In this document: piece after piece, positions 12,851 to 25,486 of the stretch
Position numbering within the stretch: the first letter of the stretch is position 1
Layout of the letters: every line of letters starts with the position of its first letter
Source of the DNA: Neodontobutis hainanensis
Taxonomy: Eukaryota; Chordata; Actinopteri; Gobiiformes; Odontobutidae
DNA: 64,000 nt
Reading direction: 5' to 3'
NCBI GenBank assembly: GCA_024349245.1
Contig: JALDNG010000383.1
Coordinates: 1-64,000 of the forward strand
Program-made: the position numbers and the translations under genes
Notes under the pieces: model-generated
What the model was told of the DNA's origin: nothing
Seen by the model: the letters and a program-made list of their open reading frames with translations, nothing else
Databases searched by the model: none

Positions 12851-15600
12851 ATTAAAAATCCAATCTTTTAAAATTGACAAATGTAGTGTATAGGCTGCTC
12901 ACGATTCTAAAATCTTCTGATTTATAAGTATACTTAAAAAATAGAAAAACCAAAAGAACAGTTTATCAAATAGAACTTTTGTAAAATTTATTTAACCATA
13001 TACTATTTTTGTTTCATTTCTATAACAGATATTTTGAATGTTTATAATTATATTCTCAACTACATTTCGAATTTTTAATTACGTTTAATGTTCATATTAA
13101 ATTTATAAATATTATTTGTTCTTTATGTGAATGGCATTTTACAAGAGGTTCTGAGCAAAGCTAGATATAATATGCTTGTATGTAACTAAAATTCAATATT
13201 CAAAATTTACATCACAATAAAATCATCGAAATCATTCATCTTTTTTGAAAAATAATGATTTATTTCTTTTGATTTTATCAATAAAATTTATCAGTTCTTG
13301 GAAAAGTTTTCAAGAAAGAAAAGAGAATATAAAACAAGATAACTGATCTTTTTGCCCAACTTATAGATGTGTAAAAAATTCAAGTAATTGCCTATTCCCC
13401 CACCATGCTAATTTAACTATATGTTTCGTGTCAAATTTTTTTCTAATTTTAATATTCTTCGAATTTAAATTATTATATTTTAAATCATGTGTAGTTTCCT
13501 CATTATTTTTGGGAGGAACAATCTTTTAAAACTGCGTTTAATTTTATTTTTATTGGAAAAGTTGCTTATGAAGTGATATGGATCATATAAACTTTTTACT
13601 TCGGATAAATGATTTATTTGTACATAATCCAAAAATATTCAGATTCAATTGCACAGAAATGAGGCTCATGTTATTTATATTCCTGATCAAGTATTAAAGT
13701 TAGATTGCCGATTTTTTTGTTATGCAATGATGAGTTTAAACCTATCAGGTCATATTTTAAGCAAGTTAACATCCCCTCTATGCATATCCATATAGCTCTG
13801 CGTACTAAGTTTTATGTTTCGCCGTTCAGAACTCTATCTACACTTGAGCCCATTCTTCGTGCAGGCATATGGTTTTAGGTCGTGTTTAAGTATTACTTCT
13901 AAATATATCAACCTTTCATACCCCCTTATTGGGCAAACTAACCTCTGTAGCATTATGTCGACGAGGAAAATAGTCATACTTTGCTCATGATTGTTCAGAA
14001 AGCAACTCACTAAGTCAAAAATTTAACCTTATGTTTGAATGCTCACGATTCAACTGCAACGACACCTCTATGCTAAGTATCTCAAGTCAGGGTAAACAAA
14101 TTAAATGAACAGATATTGAGACAGGAATTTCTAAACCTCTGCAAAGATTTAATTGATTCTTAGAATTGCGTGTTGCAAATGTTTTGAAACATATCTTCTT
14201 TATTTGGTCTGTTCTGGAGCAATTATCTTATAGATTAGAGCATACTTGAGCACAAGTCAAATATAAATTGAAACAATTTGCAAATAACTTTTTATAGGTG
14301 GTCAATATTGAAGATTCCAGTTGTGATCTCGCACTCAGATTTATGTAACACAAGAGAAGGAGAATAAATTATGATCTCTTTATACTAATACAGAGAGTTT
14401 ATACTAACAGAGTAAAAATTCAACAATAAAATGAAGAATGCAGATCAATTTCTTATCTTCACTTCAGGCATGTAAAATTTATTCTGCAATTTTATACGAG
14501 ATCTGAAACAGAGGTTCAAACGTATATCTTTGAATAATATAGAAATAAATCAAAAGCCTAAATTAAAGTATTTTAAAATCATGATTCCTTCAAATATACT
14601 TGAAAAAATTTGGGCGGAAATGAGAGGTTGACTATGATAAATTTTCACAATGAAGAATATCGATGGCTTTTTAATAACAAATTACATAAATAGTTTATTT
14701 TGTTAACTTTGATAATTTATAGGTAGAAGAGTGCACGTATTTATGATCCTACCATAGAGAAAGGGATGAAAAGTATTTTTCATTTGATCAAAGGTTGTTT
14801 CCTTTTCATTATTTATCAATGTATCTCTTTAACTAAATAGTTATGACATTTATTTTTTGCTTTCTAGTAATGATAAGCTATTTTCAATCCAAATCAACGC
14901 TTCTTGATGGTGTTTTTTGATTGGTCAAAATTTTATTTTGGAAAATTTGTGGGTCTTCACTTAAATAACAACATTTATATTTTGAGGACAATAGCCCTAG
15001 GTGTCAAAAGATGATTTATTTACATATTAAAAGTTTAAATGCGTCAAGAACTTACTGCCACGTGAACATAGAAATTAATCTTTTATTTGAATCAATGAAA
15101 CAGGTTTAAAACGTTGTAGATGGCTGTGAGTGTTCGATCAAATCTAAATTTTGAAAGATAGAGCCTTGTTGCAGAAAAGTCTCATAATCATCATTCTGAA
15201 TTAAGATGTGCATTACTCTCAAGAGAGGGATTACCCGACGCATTTTGTCTTCGAGTTTTTCACCCATTATAATAGCCCTTAATTTATTGAAATTATATCA
15301 AATCGTTCTTACTTTCAGCCATGACGATATCAGTAGATCTCTCGACGAATCAAACAACTTAAATCATTAAGATAAACTTCATTCTTAGCATTAACTATAT
15401 ACTAAATATAAAATCGAATTTGACCACAATTTACTATATGTATTAGTTTCACTCGATTGAAAGAATCAAAAGAATTTTAAAAAAATTTAAATTAAAGAAT
15501 AAAAATTGGTACAATAAATATTTTTACTTAATACCACTGAAATATCCCGCCTAAAAATAATTTCAGTCACAGTAGAAAAATGTGAACTAGTTCAGAAAAT
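12851..15600. other. Mostly AT-rich, one coding-like island
   Basis: AT desert apart from a G+C-richer block at about 13.70-14.11 kb. In that block the plus strand has a 45-codon open stretch (13974-14108) with Cys/Ser-rich content (for example FECSRFNCNDTSML) just downstream of a roughly 60-codon open stretch in another frame. The minus strand is also open in places, with repeated in-frame stops. It may be an exon pair or a transposon relic; nothing was recognised. Confidence 0.3.
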
Positions 15601-15669
15601 CACAAATATTCATTTACATTCTAAATTAAAATAATATGGAAAACTGAAAAATAAACTTAATCATGAAAA

Positions 15670-16110
15670 CTAGAATAAAAGATATGATAAATTTCTATTT
15701 TTGTGTGAATTCAAAAACTGGATAACTCTCAAGCATCTTGAAACCTCTTCCTGTGAAAAATGAATATGTAGTGGGTAGAGAGGACATAATGGACCATTAT
15801 GAAGATTTCCTGATTGTCCAGGTCTAGCCATGAGTTCATAAATGGTTCTTAGTCTCCATGGTTTTTCTCTTCCTATCCTCGAAATTGGTGGACTGAACGG
15901 CAAAAAATTTTTCGATATTTTTATTCAATTCAACAAACTCTGGATTGAAACTGTGGTTAAAATTTCATGTTGTTGGGGTGGGTTCGAACATTCTGAAACA
16001 ATCAGTTTATGAGTCGAACATCTTTAGATGATGAATCGCTTTCATCTGAATTCTAGAATATCAAGAATGTTTCAATTAAAATATATTTGACGGACAACTT
16101 ACCTCAGTCT
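15670..16110 (-). other. Coding-like block, possible exons of an unknown gene
   Basis: On the minus strand 15670-15906 is open and protein-like (KPWRLRTIYELMARPGQ), and upstream a second frame is open across NPEFVELNKNIEKFFAVQ. Further upstream an acidic serine segment (NSDESDSSSKD, about 16.04-16.07 kb) follows a possible acceptor (TTCTAG), and a good donor (GAGGTAAGT) lies near 16.10 kb. No start codon and no single splice path connects all pieces without stops, so this may be a multi-exon gene that I cannot resolve or a decayed one. Confidence 0.25.
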
Positions 16111-16149
16111 ATTTGTTATTCATTGTTCAACGAAACGATCGAGGAAATA

Positions 16150-18599
16150 TTTATATGTTAAAATCAAAGAAGCAGATGTTTACAATCACATGCATTTTCA
16201 TTGATTATTGGGTTTTGTTTGGACTATGAAATTAGATTTAATAATTTCTGAAATTTTTAAACAAAATAAAATAAATTAAACTGCGATCCCTTTTTATTTT
16301 ATTTTAAATTTTTCCAAATTTTTTCACATTCATGAATGAATGGAAGACCATAAACGGCCGATCGAGTGTAAAATAACAATTATAACGGTGGGAATTTCAA
16401 ATAAAATTATTTTAATCTTTTTAATTTGATATTATTCTCTTAAATTATTTCATTCTTTTTTGGCACTCTTAAAACACGAGTCATTGAGATTATTTTACCT
16501 TCATGCTTGATTGATTTTTTATACTTCATTTTGGTAACTTTTTATATTTTTAAAAGTTAAATATTCGATAATTACCTTTAATTCAATAACTTATTGCATG
16601 ATAAAGACATTAATTTGGATGATAGATATTTTGAAAATTCCTATAACTTAATATAATGTCAATGATATTTGATTTATAGGTCTCTTTGTATGCCATTAAA
16701 TGAACTTAAATATTCACGCAATATATAACTTTGAGTGAAAATCTCAACTAAAGTATTTTAAAAATTATCAAATTTACTTTCAGATATTGTTACAAATTAA
16801 ACTACAATTTGTTTTTCAAAATCTAAAATAATTTCGCATAATATAATATGTTTGCATATTTTTATTCAAAAGGATTTCGTGATTCTTGCTTTTTTTTCAA
16901 TTTGATACATTGATGCTTTCTGATAAAGTGAGAAGGATAATAATCATAATCAAACCCTCTCTCTTTACTTTTATTTAAATAATGATGGGCAATGATAGAA
17001 ATATACATTTATGATATGTGAACCAGTAAATTTACATTTATCCATCCGTAGAATTTTTCAAACATAATATCATTTTGATAGTTTTCATCTGTTACGTTAA
17101 ATTTTAAGATTAACTTCGAAAATTAACTAATTGTTCCGTTTCGTAATTATAAATGATATCGTTTTGAATCAAATATTTTTCCAATGAAACAATTTTCAAC
17201 CTTATTTAACTTTGGAAATTCTTTTCTGTCTAAAATATTCATTCTTTGATTGTATTAAAATTTATAAAATTTTAAACTTTAAAACGTTTTTAAAAATATT
17301 TCATAATATGTAAACAAAATAAATGATCACTTGGTATTTTTAAGATAAATTAACCCATAGCTGGTATATTTTAATGATATTTAATGAATTGTATGTACTT
17401 TATCAATCATATAAGTTTATAAAATTTCTTAACTGTATTATTACAGGCTGAGGTTCAATAAAACTAGAGCTAAAACGTTAAGAATACTTTCTTTAAAACT
17501 CATAATGATCTTTACTCAAGAAAAACTTTTAAAAATATGATATCAAGGTGGTTATTATAATGCGAGTGTCATTACATTTTCATGGAACATAATTTAATTA
17601 TGAAGTATTTAAGATATTTACATCAACTATTTCTTCAAAATTATGCCAAATATTCATTTAATACAAGCATTTATAGGGTATAGAAGTTCTTAAAATATTG
17701 ATATAAAAGAATGAAAATAGAATTTTTGTATGATTTTAAAACATTTGTAAAGTATGCAAAATTTATCAATTTATTTTAAGTAGTTGTACGTTTTGACTGT
17801 TTGGGATTGCGCTGAGTATAGAATTTGTTTTATGTGTTGTGATTCATGTATTTAAAATTATTCACATTATTTTCAACCGATTAAGCACGTTTTCTTTTGA
17901 TAACTAAAAATATTATCTGTAAAAAATAAAGTAACTTCCAATTTAATATTATTATAAGGGAAAAGCTCACCTCTAAGTTCAAAATTGTTGACAATAAGTT
18001 TACTAACGTTAAAATTATTCAGTCGACAATATGAATGATTTGTATGTGAAAGTAAAATTTTCTCTCGTTTTCATGATGAACGTGCCTTAAAGCGTAAAAC
18101 TTCTGTTATTTTCAAATACTCAATTGAGATTAGGGGACATGAAAAATATGATATAAGTTGAACTTAGTTATTATGGCTGCGAATAATAATCATATTTAAA
18201 GTTCCAACATCTTACTTAATGTTATAAACACTATATTTATCAAAATTGATTGTCTGATATTTTTTCCATGTTTGGAGAAAACGTTTTACGCCCTGTTTTA
18301 ATTCTCATGTCTGAATTTCGGAAGATAAATGATTATTAATGCCGAATAACTTGTTCATATTTTTTTTGGAATTTGCAAGATCTTTATTTTTGTTATCTAA
18401 TAAAACGAAGATTTTTATTTCCTGGTGTAAGTAAATTTTCGCCAAAGTTCGAACCTAGCTTTTCAGATTTTTTAAATCATTTATATTCTTAAAAAGTCTT
18501 TATTTTTAATTTTTTCAAAAATTTGTGTAATTGAAAAATTCGTTTTTTGAAAATTCCAAAAAAATAACCTTATCAATGAGATTATATTGAATTCGATGA
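16150..18599. other. AT-rich region, no feature seen
   Basis: Stops in all frames, A/T runs, and only a few G+C-richer words (near 16.3-16.4 kb). I see no gene, RNA gene or repeat worth naming. Confidence 0.5.
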
Positions 18600-19201
18600 A
18601 TTCATGTTGACAAATTATTTAAATGAAACGCGAATAAATATTTCAATTTGATTGATCAGTTATTTTTAATTTGCAAAATTGTTTGATTAAAATGGCAAAA
18701 TGTTTCATATAGTTCACTCTCTCTCCAAGAACAGATACTGTCGAGGTTAGGCTCTCCTGACGTTCAAAGGGCATAACGAGATTTTTACGTTTTAAACTTT
18801 TACATAAAACGAACAAGAGCAATCTGTTCAGACAATGCCTGCCTGGGTGGCTGCAGAAAGGCGAGTAAGCAGAGTTTCACCAGTGGATGCAGATTGGTCT
18901 CAACCTCTTTTAGAGCTCCTCGATATTGTATACTCATTCAGTGAAATTATAGTAATTTAATTGTCACTCTGTGAGATTAAAATAAGTCTATAACTGAATA
19001 AAATGGGTCAAATATTGTCATGTCATCTAAGATATCATACAAAGTTAGCAGGATATCTTCAAAATACAAATCATTTTGAGGATTTGTCATGGTTTCGCAT
19101 GTTCTTTTTAATTTAATTGTTCGAATTACATATTTAAAGAGGTAAAGCATGAATGACATTATTTTTTCGAATGAATTTGATAAGGATTTTTTTATACTCA
19201 T
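18600..19201 (-). CDS. Candidate small multi-exon gene, unidentified
   Basis: Two ATG-initiated open frames follow each other on the minus strand: 19201 to 18977 (74 codons, ending FDPFYSVIDLF) and 18937 to 18800 (45 codons, beginning MSIQYRGALKEVETNLHPL). A third open piece in another frame continues below 18.80 kb (ESLTSTVSVLGERVNYMKHF). Splicing is implied but I could not find one set of GT-AG introns that joins all three without a stop. The content is helical and leucine-rich; no family recognised. The peptide composition and the closeness of the three frames are the only support. The plus strand has weaker overlapping open frames. Confidence 0.35.
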
Positions 19202-20981
19202 TTATACTAATTAGATCTAATAGCTAAATAAACTTAACCATTTCTCGATAGATAGAATTTAATTCAAAAAATTTGTGAAAATCGATTCTTTCTGCCAAAT
19301 ACTTTGTTTTCCTTTTTGTGGAATATAATTCATTGTTAATTCTCTTGATGAATTCTCAAACTCATGTTATAATAATTTGCAAAACCTCAATTTTAGAAAA
19401 GGCAAATTTTTTCACATTTGATGTTTTTATCTATCTTTGTCTAATTAATCTTTTCCAACGTTAAATTTGAAACAGAAAGAAATTTTAAGCGCAAATTCGA
19501 CTTATATATATCTTTTATTGAGAATATCATGTTTTAACAATTATATAAGCTTTGAAGGTTGAGGATGATTAGTGAATTAAGTTTTCCCTGTTCCTATCTT
19601 GATATATAAATTGTTTTTAATCGCAGTTTTTGTTATTTCTACCCCCTTTTAAATGTAAAAATTTAATTGTTCGGAGCATTTTATTGTAAGGTGACTTTCT
19701 GGGAATTAAACCCATTTTTATCTATCCGTCAAGAGTATCAGAAAAAATTTTAAAGGATACCATTTTATAAAAGTTAAAAAAGTTTCTACTATAAAAGCCA
19801 AACTTCATACTATTTCATAAATTTTCTTAAATTACCCAATTTATCTCTTTTAAAATTATCACACATAAAAGAGCGCATTTTTGTTCAGTTGGAAGAATAT
19901 CAAATATATTTAATCTTTTATATGGTTTAAAGTCCATTTTTCATTCCTTTTAAGAAAGTCTATTTTTTGTTTAGAGTGCTTGATAATCCTTAAAAATAAT
20001 GAATCCATCCGAATACTAAGTAAGGGATGAGTCAACTTTGATGGATCACAATGAGGTACACATTTTTGGCTTTGTTCGAAATATTATAAAGACGAGTCTA
20101 TTATCAAACCAGAGGTTTTTTCAAAAACACATTCCAGTACTCATTATCCAGGGACAGGTCACACCTAGACCTATTTGAACTTTGAAGTGCATGAGACCCA
20201 TCCATGAAGGACATCCTTTCCTCTTCAGTCATTGCGAACAAAAATCCTTTAATTTCGAAAATTTTACTCAATCAAACCAATAAGTATTGATTATAACATG
20301 AACGATCATAGTACCTTAATTATTTTAAACTGTGAAGCGTTTTGCTTTCTATTTGAGATGAACTAATTTCGCATTTCCGTCAACATAAGAGGACATCTTA
20401 TACATTCAGGGCATGAAAATATTTTATATCTTTGGATCTAAACTTAATTCAAAGCTTTAAAACTAGAAATAAAGAAAGATCCTTTCAAATCTCCTCATTC
20501 AAAAATTAACAATTTCATCAATAAATATATTTTTCAGTGCAACATTTTCAAATAAATTGAATTTGTAATAAATGGATTATAACTTATGTCAGAGACAGTT
20601 TCATGCTTTTCAACAGGATATTTTCAGCTAAGATTTTCATGCAAGATAACCTAAATATTTTCGTTCATCTGAAAAATGTAATTTTTGTCATTTTTTAAAT
20701 TTTATATGACAATTAAAATTTATTCAAACTCGAAAAAACGGTTGGTTTCTTCCTGTACGTCGACTAAAATTAAAAATATTTTTTTGGTTTTATAGAGATC
20801 TATTGCAGCATTTTGACTGCTTTCACAAATTGAAACTAATTTTCAATTATATGATGAAGGATAATAAATTTCCAATGAAACGAAACTTAATTTTTAAGTT
20901 AAATGATCTGTCGTGAGAAAAGGTTCATACTAGTTTTCTCAGATGTGACTCTTAAAACACTTAACCTTAAAATGAAGTGGT
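19202..20981. other. AT-rich region with one short plus-strand open stretch
   Basis: Mostly non-coding. A plus-strand open stretch of about 50 codons near 20.02-20.18 kb (contains MDHNEVHIFGFVRNI) is protein-like but has no flanking structure I can support. Confidence 0.3.
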
Positions 20982-21428
20982 TTAATGTCGAATGATCGTA
21001 TTGTTTAGACAAAGGATTGGAACTCCACACGATATTAAGGATTGAAATTTCGCATAATATTTGAACTTCAAATAAAGTGTAATTTTGAGCGTAAAAATTA
21101 AAAGGGAAATGTTACCACAAACAATCTTCGAAGACTTAGTCCTGCGTGTCAAAATCGTCACATCATACGTATGCCAGTCTTCAACGACTATTTTTGACAT
21201 GACAAGCCAGCTTACGTTGAATTGCTTTTGAGTTATTGACATTTCTAATGCTCGTTTAAACGGACAGATATCGAGAATGCTGCCAATAAAAAACACCTTT
21301 GTTTTAGTCAATGATTTTACAGAATTCCAATAACTTGACATCTTGATAAAAATTGACTTAAATGGATACCTACGACAATCAAATGATAGAGAATTTAACA
21401 TAAACTGAAGCTTGTCTGTGTGGGCCAT
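20982..21428 (-). CDS. Unidentified 148-aa protein (longest ORF in window)
   Basis: An uninterrupted ATG-to-TAA frame of 148 codons. At this base composition such a length is unlikely by chance (my rough estimate is about 0.01 expected in the window). The product begins MAHTDKLQFMLNSLSF and has a more polar, CpG-containing middle (VEDWHTYDVTILTRRTKSSK, about residues 84-103). The last 45 residues are lower in complexity and hydrophobic. An alternative model removes a 50-nt GT-AG intron after residue Cys106, entering a second open frame that runs beyond 20982 to a TAA near 20.90 kb; both ends are plausible. No family was recognised, no signal peptide is evident, and it may contain one or two membrane segments near the C-terminus in the unspliced form. 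Confidence 0.5.
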   Translation of the reverse strand: MAHTDKLQFMLNSLSFDCRRYPFKSIFIKMSSYWNSVKSLTKTKVFFIGSILDICPFKRALEMSITQKQFNVSWLVMSKIVVEDWHTYDVTILTRRTKSSKIVCGNISLLIFTLKITLYLKFKYYAKFQSLISCGVPILCLNNTIIRH

Positions 21429-23780
21429 AACAGTGGTTCAAAATATTAAGAAGACTTTTTTCAAATTTATGAATACAAGATCTTTTTTGTTCATATTGCC
21501 ATTTTTATGTCTGTGATGATCGGGATTCGTTTAAAAAGCCAAACTGTAATCATAAATTATCTCATTTTATGTTTGTTTTGTCAAACGTATGAATCAAACT
21601 CTTTCTGGCATTCTCAAAAGAAATTTGTTTTTATATGTTCTCGCATCGAAATCTACCTCGTAGCACTCTTTTAAGGATATCCATCCCTCTCTTCTAGGTA
21701 GTCCTAGGGCCATGCAATGTGAAGCTAGCGCAAAATAAAAATTTTCCTATATCCTTAGTAACTAAATCTTCTTTTCTTTTTACAAATATGAGGGGAGTTC
21801 AACAATCATGAGCATAACAAGTTTCTTTAAAAATTAGCATGTCGTTTCAGAGTATAGTAAAGTATTTAAAATTATTTTATCTCTTCTATCAATTTACCGT
21901 GAAAATGCGAAAGCATATACAATTTAATGAATAACTCAGGTTTTAAAAAATTACGAATGACTTATAAAGTGCAATTAAACTTTCAAGTGGCGAGTTTTTA
22001 GGAAATGTTATCGATCAAAGTTCTCACTCAAATTTCCTTTGTAATGCTTTGGTCAAATGTACCAGTTTGGTTATCCGAACATTTATAAATCATAATTAAT
22101 TATGATCTGAAACAATAAAGTTGACTTTTTATGATTTGTATATTTCCAGCGGCTCTTGTTAAAACGCTGTTAATCTCTTAGAATCAAGAATATATATGAG
22201 AATATGACAAATTCATGTTTGAAATATCTGTTCGTAAATTTCCAAATCAGACAAAAACCAACCCAAAAATTTTTTAATTAATATTTGTGAAAATTCACTT
22301 ATTTTGGTTTGAATATTTCATTATTATAGTATATTTTCTTCGAAGTCCTTAAAGAACTCTTTAAAAATTTAGGATAAATTTAGAGTCAGCTTCGTTCATC
22401 AACCTGAAATACCTTAACTCAATGTTTAAAAAGTCGCGTCGTTAAGAAATCAATAAAAACGAAGCTACGCTAAACCTTATAAAACAACATTATTCGTATA
22501 TTTTATGTTAATATTGATAAATAAAATTGTTAAAATGTTAAATTTACAGTAAACATACAATTTTTCTTGATATACATCGTTTATTCTTGGCAAAATCTCT
22601 TTTCATTTAACATTTTTTATTTCTCAATTTATTGACTTAAATTTGAAAAGGTAATAAACTTAAAATACTGTACCAAACTCTTAGTTTTTTATTTGTACCA
22701 AGCTTAAGATTAATATTTAAATTTGAAGTGCCAAAAAATAATATCCTCTTTCATTAACGTCTGTCTCCGTCAAAGTAAAACACTATTTCCGCCCCTCGAA
22801 AATTGATGATTCGAACATCCTATAGTATAATTTCGATTTAAATTGTTTTCATAATTTCAGAATACGCATATAATTTTATGAGGAAAGAACTGTTCATAAT
22901 TTCACAATCCTGAAAGAATAGAAGTGTATAAAGCTTTGAGATTTTTTTATTCAGTCTAACTACAATAAATACGGACTTTGCTGTATAATGCTAAACCAGT
23001 TTTCCAACAATTTTATCTCAAACTGAATCAACAGATTTTAGTATATTAAATATATTTATAATTTATTTCATTTTAGATAAATTACAAGCCACGAGGCTTA
23101 AGTTAGAGAAAGAGGAGTGTATTATACCAATTGGCTTGTTTATACAAACTGTAGGAAAATTTATAAATTTAACAGATTTTGAATTTTACACATCACGAAG
23201 TAACTGAATATATATCTATCCTTAATATAAGATAGCAAGCACAATTTAAAATAAGATAGAATCAGTTTGAGAAAATTTATTTTTGGGACTAATCAAAAAT
23301 ATAATCGTTGAGATGTATGCCATATAGTGTTCAAAATTCAATTGAAAATTATAAATTAAGGTAAATACGAACTAATTACGTAAAAACAAGGCAAATTTTC
23401 AAAATTTGAAGGATTAACTTTTAAACTACATTTTTGGCGTGATTTTCCGAAGAATAAAAATTTTCGAAGTCAAAAATAGTTTAAAATACTTGACAGGATA
23501 ACATTTTTTATTGTTTTAAAAATACCATTAACTGGTTTCCGCTATTTATTGCGCAAGTCTGAGATAATTACTGTCTAAAATGGATAAAAAATATTTTTCG
23601 TTAAGATATGAGAAACTTACCTGAAAAAGTTATCAACGAAGTAAAATAAGAATCTCAAGAGTTAAGACTAAGTATGTTCCGAGTTCTTGTATTGATGTAA
23701 TGCCATTTTTTATCAATGAGTACCGACTTTAAAATAAAGAAGAGATAAACAAAAAAATAAAAAATTTACCATTTTCGTTC
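21429..23780. other. AT-rich region, no gene seen
   Basis: Only isolated G+C-richer words (about 21.66-21.73 kb and 22.76-22.80 kb). No open frame above background and no RNA gene recognised. Confidence 0.5.
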
Positions 23781-23790
23781 GGTTAAGTTC

Positions 23791-24112
23791 ATGAAGGTTC
23801 AAGGCGTAAAAAATTGTACTTATTGTATGACATATCTACGAAGGTTAGCGTGGAGATGAAGACAAAAACTTTGTAGAAGTGGTTAAAAACTCTGAAATTC
23901 TCATGAAAACGCGCATGACAGTAACGGTAAAAACGAGACTCCAGCTATTTCAGATTAATTTCGTAACATAACTTTGTGCAAATTAAATTCTATAGTATAC
24001 TCGCTACACCTCAAAAATTTTTAAAATCTTGGGCTCCTATCTTTATACTATAAAGATACAAGCATGGTCCGGAGATGGTGCATCTCATACCTACATAATA
24101 TATCTTATATAA
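23791..24112 (+). CDS. Candidate three-exon gene, 83 aa, unidentified
   Basis: Proposed exons are 23791-23824, 23862-23962 and 23996-24112, with GT-AG introns of 37 and 33 nt; phases agree and the model ends in TAA. The exon 2 product (VEVVKNSEILMKTRMTVTVK) and exon 3 product (IQAWSGDGASHTYIIYL) are compositionally protein-like, unlike the AT-rich flanks. The first splice is the weakest step because other donors in the first 40 bases also work. An exact CATGCGCG-complement octamer lies in exon 2 (23910-23917). Function unknown. The model rests on frame continuity only. Confidence 0.35.
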
Positions 24113-24528
24113 AAGGAATAAATACCAGATAATTTAAAAAATTACTTCAACTTTATGTGACCAGAAAGTAACCATCTTTGTTTCAATTCCAAATTTTTCA
24201 GACAAATCTCATATAATTTGGCGAACATGTAAGAAACAAAAAAATAATTGTGTTTTGATTTTGAATATTTTTACCTTTCATTATTGACAGTACTTATAAT
24301 TACCCTTCCATTTGACTTTCACTTTCCCATGTGCAGCTACTTCCTGAATACTGGCTACGAAATTTTTAAATTTTAAAAATTTTTGAAAAAGAAAAAGAAG
24401 AATATTTGGAATTAAGGGTCGTCTAAGTGGGGTGAATGTTTCTTCCCTACTCTTAAAAATTTGTGAAATCGACTGACATATTGAAACTATTTTCAACTGT
24501 GGAATTAAAAAATGAGACAATAATTCAG

Positions 24529-24712
24529 AATTTATTTGAAAAAATTCTACAAAGAAAATGATTTATCAAAATATACTAAGCTATTTGACAATTCTCCCAT
24601 AACTCCAAAAAGAAAATATGTCGCTCAGATAAAGCGTTGGTGGGATCAAATTGAAACTTGTGGTATTATTCTGGTGAATAAAGAATATTCCAACACGCGC
24701 CGTCGCGTTTAG
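24529..24712 (+). CDS. Candidate terminal exon, unidentified
   Basis: An open frame preceded by a TTCAG acceptor and ended by TAG at 24710-24712. The product includes SKYTKLFDNSPITPKRKY and IKRWWDQIETCGIILV. I considered histone stem-loop-binding protein because of the TP...WDQI arrangement, but spacing and the KLW signature do not fit. Upstream exons are not resolved; a minus-strand 79-codon ORF covers 24281-24520 and may be unrelated. Partial gene at best. Confidence 0.3.
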
Positions 24713-25104
24713 TTTGATAGGTGGATTTTAACGTTTATTTCCATGAAAATTTCAAAACAGATAGATTTATATTAACTTCTAACTTTGGGTTTTTCAAAAC
24801 TTTTCTCTTGAGTTTCGAAGTTTATTTAAGTCGGTTGATTTATACCAACATGACCCGTTTTTGACGAGTTTTATTTACTTCCGACCATCATAATCTATCA
24901 TTTGACATTCACATCAGTATTAATCATATAAAATTAAAAATAAACTCGGAAGAAAGTAACAATCGACCATTTTTCCATAAATAGTCTTATTGATAGTGAT
25001 TACATGGTATACGACTATTGTAGTCGAAAAAATTTTAAATTCAAAACATTAAAATAGTCCCCATAACAACAATTACCAATTTATTTAAAATTACGGGATT
25101 TTAA

Positions 25105-25486
25105 ATGGCTGCGCGAATAATCAACCCAAATTTTGCATGCCTTTTAATTGCCATTAAAATGGCGAAGCGCGTAGATATTCAGTATGATCAAAAATTGTTT
25201 TTGAATAGTCGTATTGATCAGTTAAAATCTGTAAGGATAATGTTTTTGAAAAATTAAATATACAACGTTAAAATCTTATTATGTACTTGTAAAATGATTT
25301 TCTAAGACAAGAAAGCTCGAATTGTGCGCCGAACGCCTCATGTTTGAAAAGACACGCATGCGTTTTCTGGCTTCCTCGAATAATTTAAGCCATCAAAAAT
25401 TAAGTCAGCTCAGATTGGATGTCTTTGACGATAAACGTGTTTTTAACCGTGATTATTCAATAAAATCCCTCGACCATAGCAGATAA
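25105..25486 (+). CDS. Candidate two-exon gene, 101 aa, unidentified
   Basis: Exon 1 25105-25230 starts at an ATG in a good context (aaATGGC). Exon 2 is 25307-25486. The 76-nt intron has GTAAGG at its start and TCTAAG at its end, and both sides are in phase 0. The product (MAARIINPNFACLLIAIKMA..., then LMFEKTRMRFLASSNN and LRLDVFDDKRVFNRDY) is charged and rich in helix-formers, with unusually G+C-rich codons for this window. A second in-frame Met at codon 19 could be the true start. No domain recognised. Confidence 0.5.

Noticed and set aside
15975..15995. tRNA T-arm-like word (GGGTTCGAAC)
   Set aside because: No acceptor stem, D-arm or anticodon arm could be fitted around it.
24590..24712. 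Histone stem-loop-binding protein domain
   Set aside because: TP and WDQI are present but the spacing and the following IKLW-type signature do not match.
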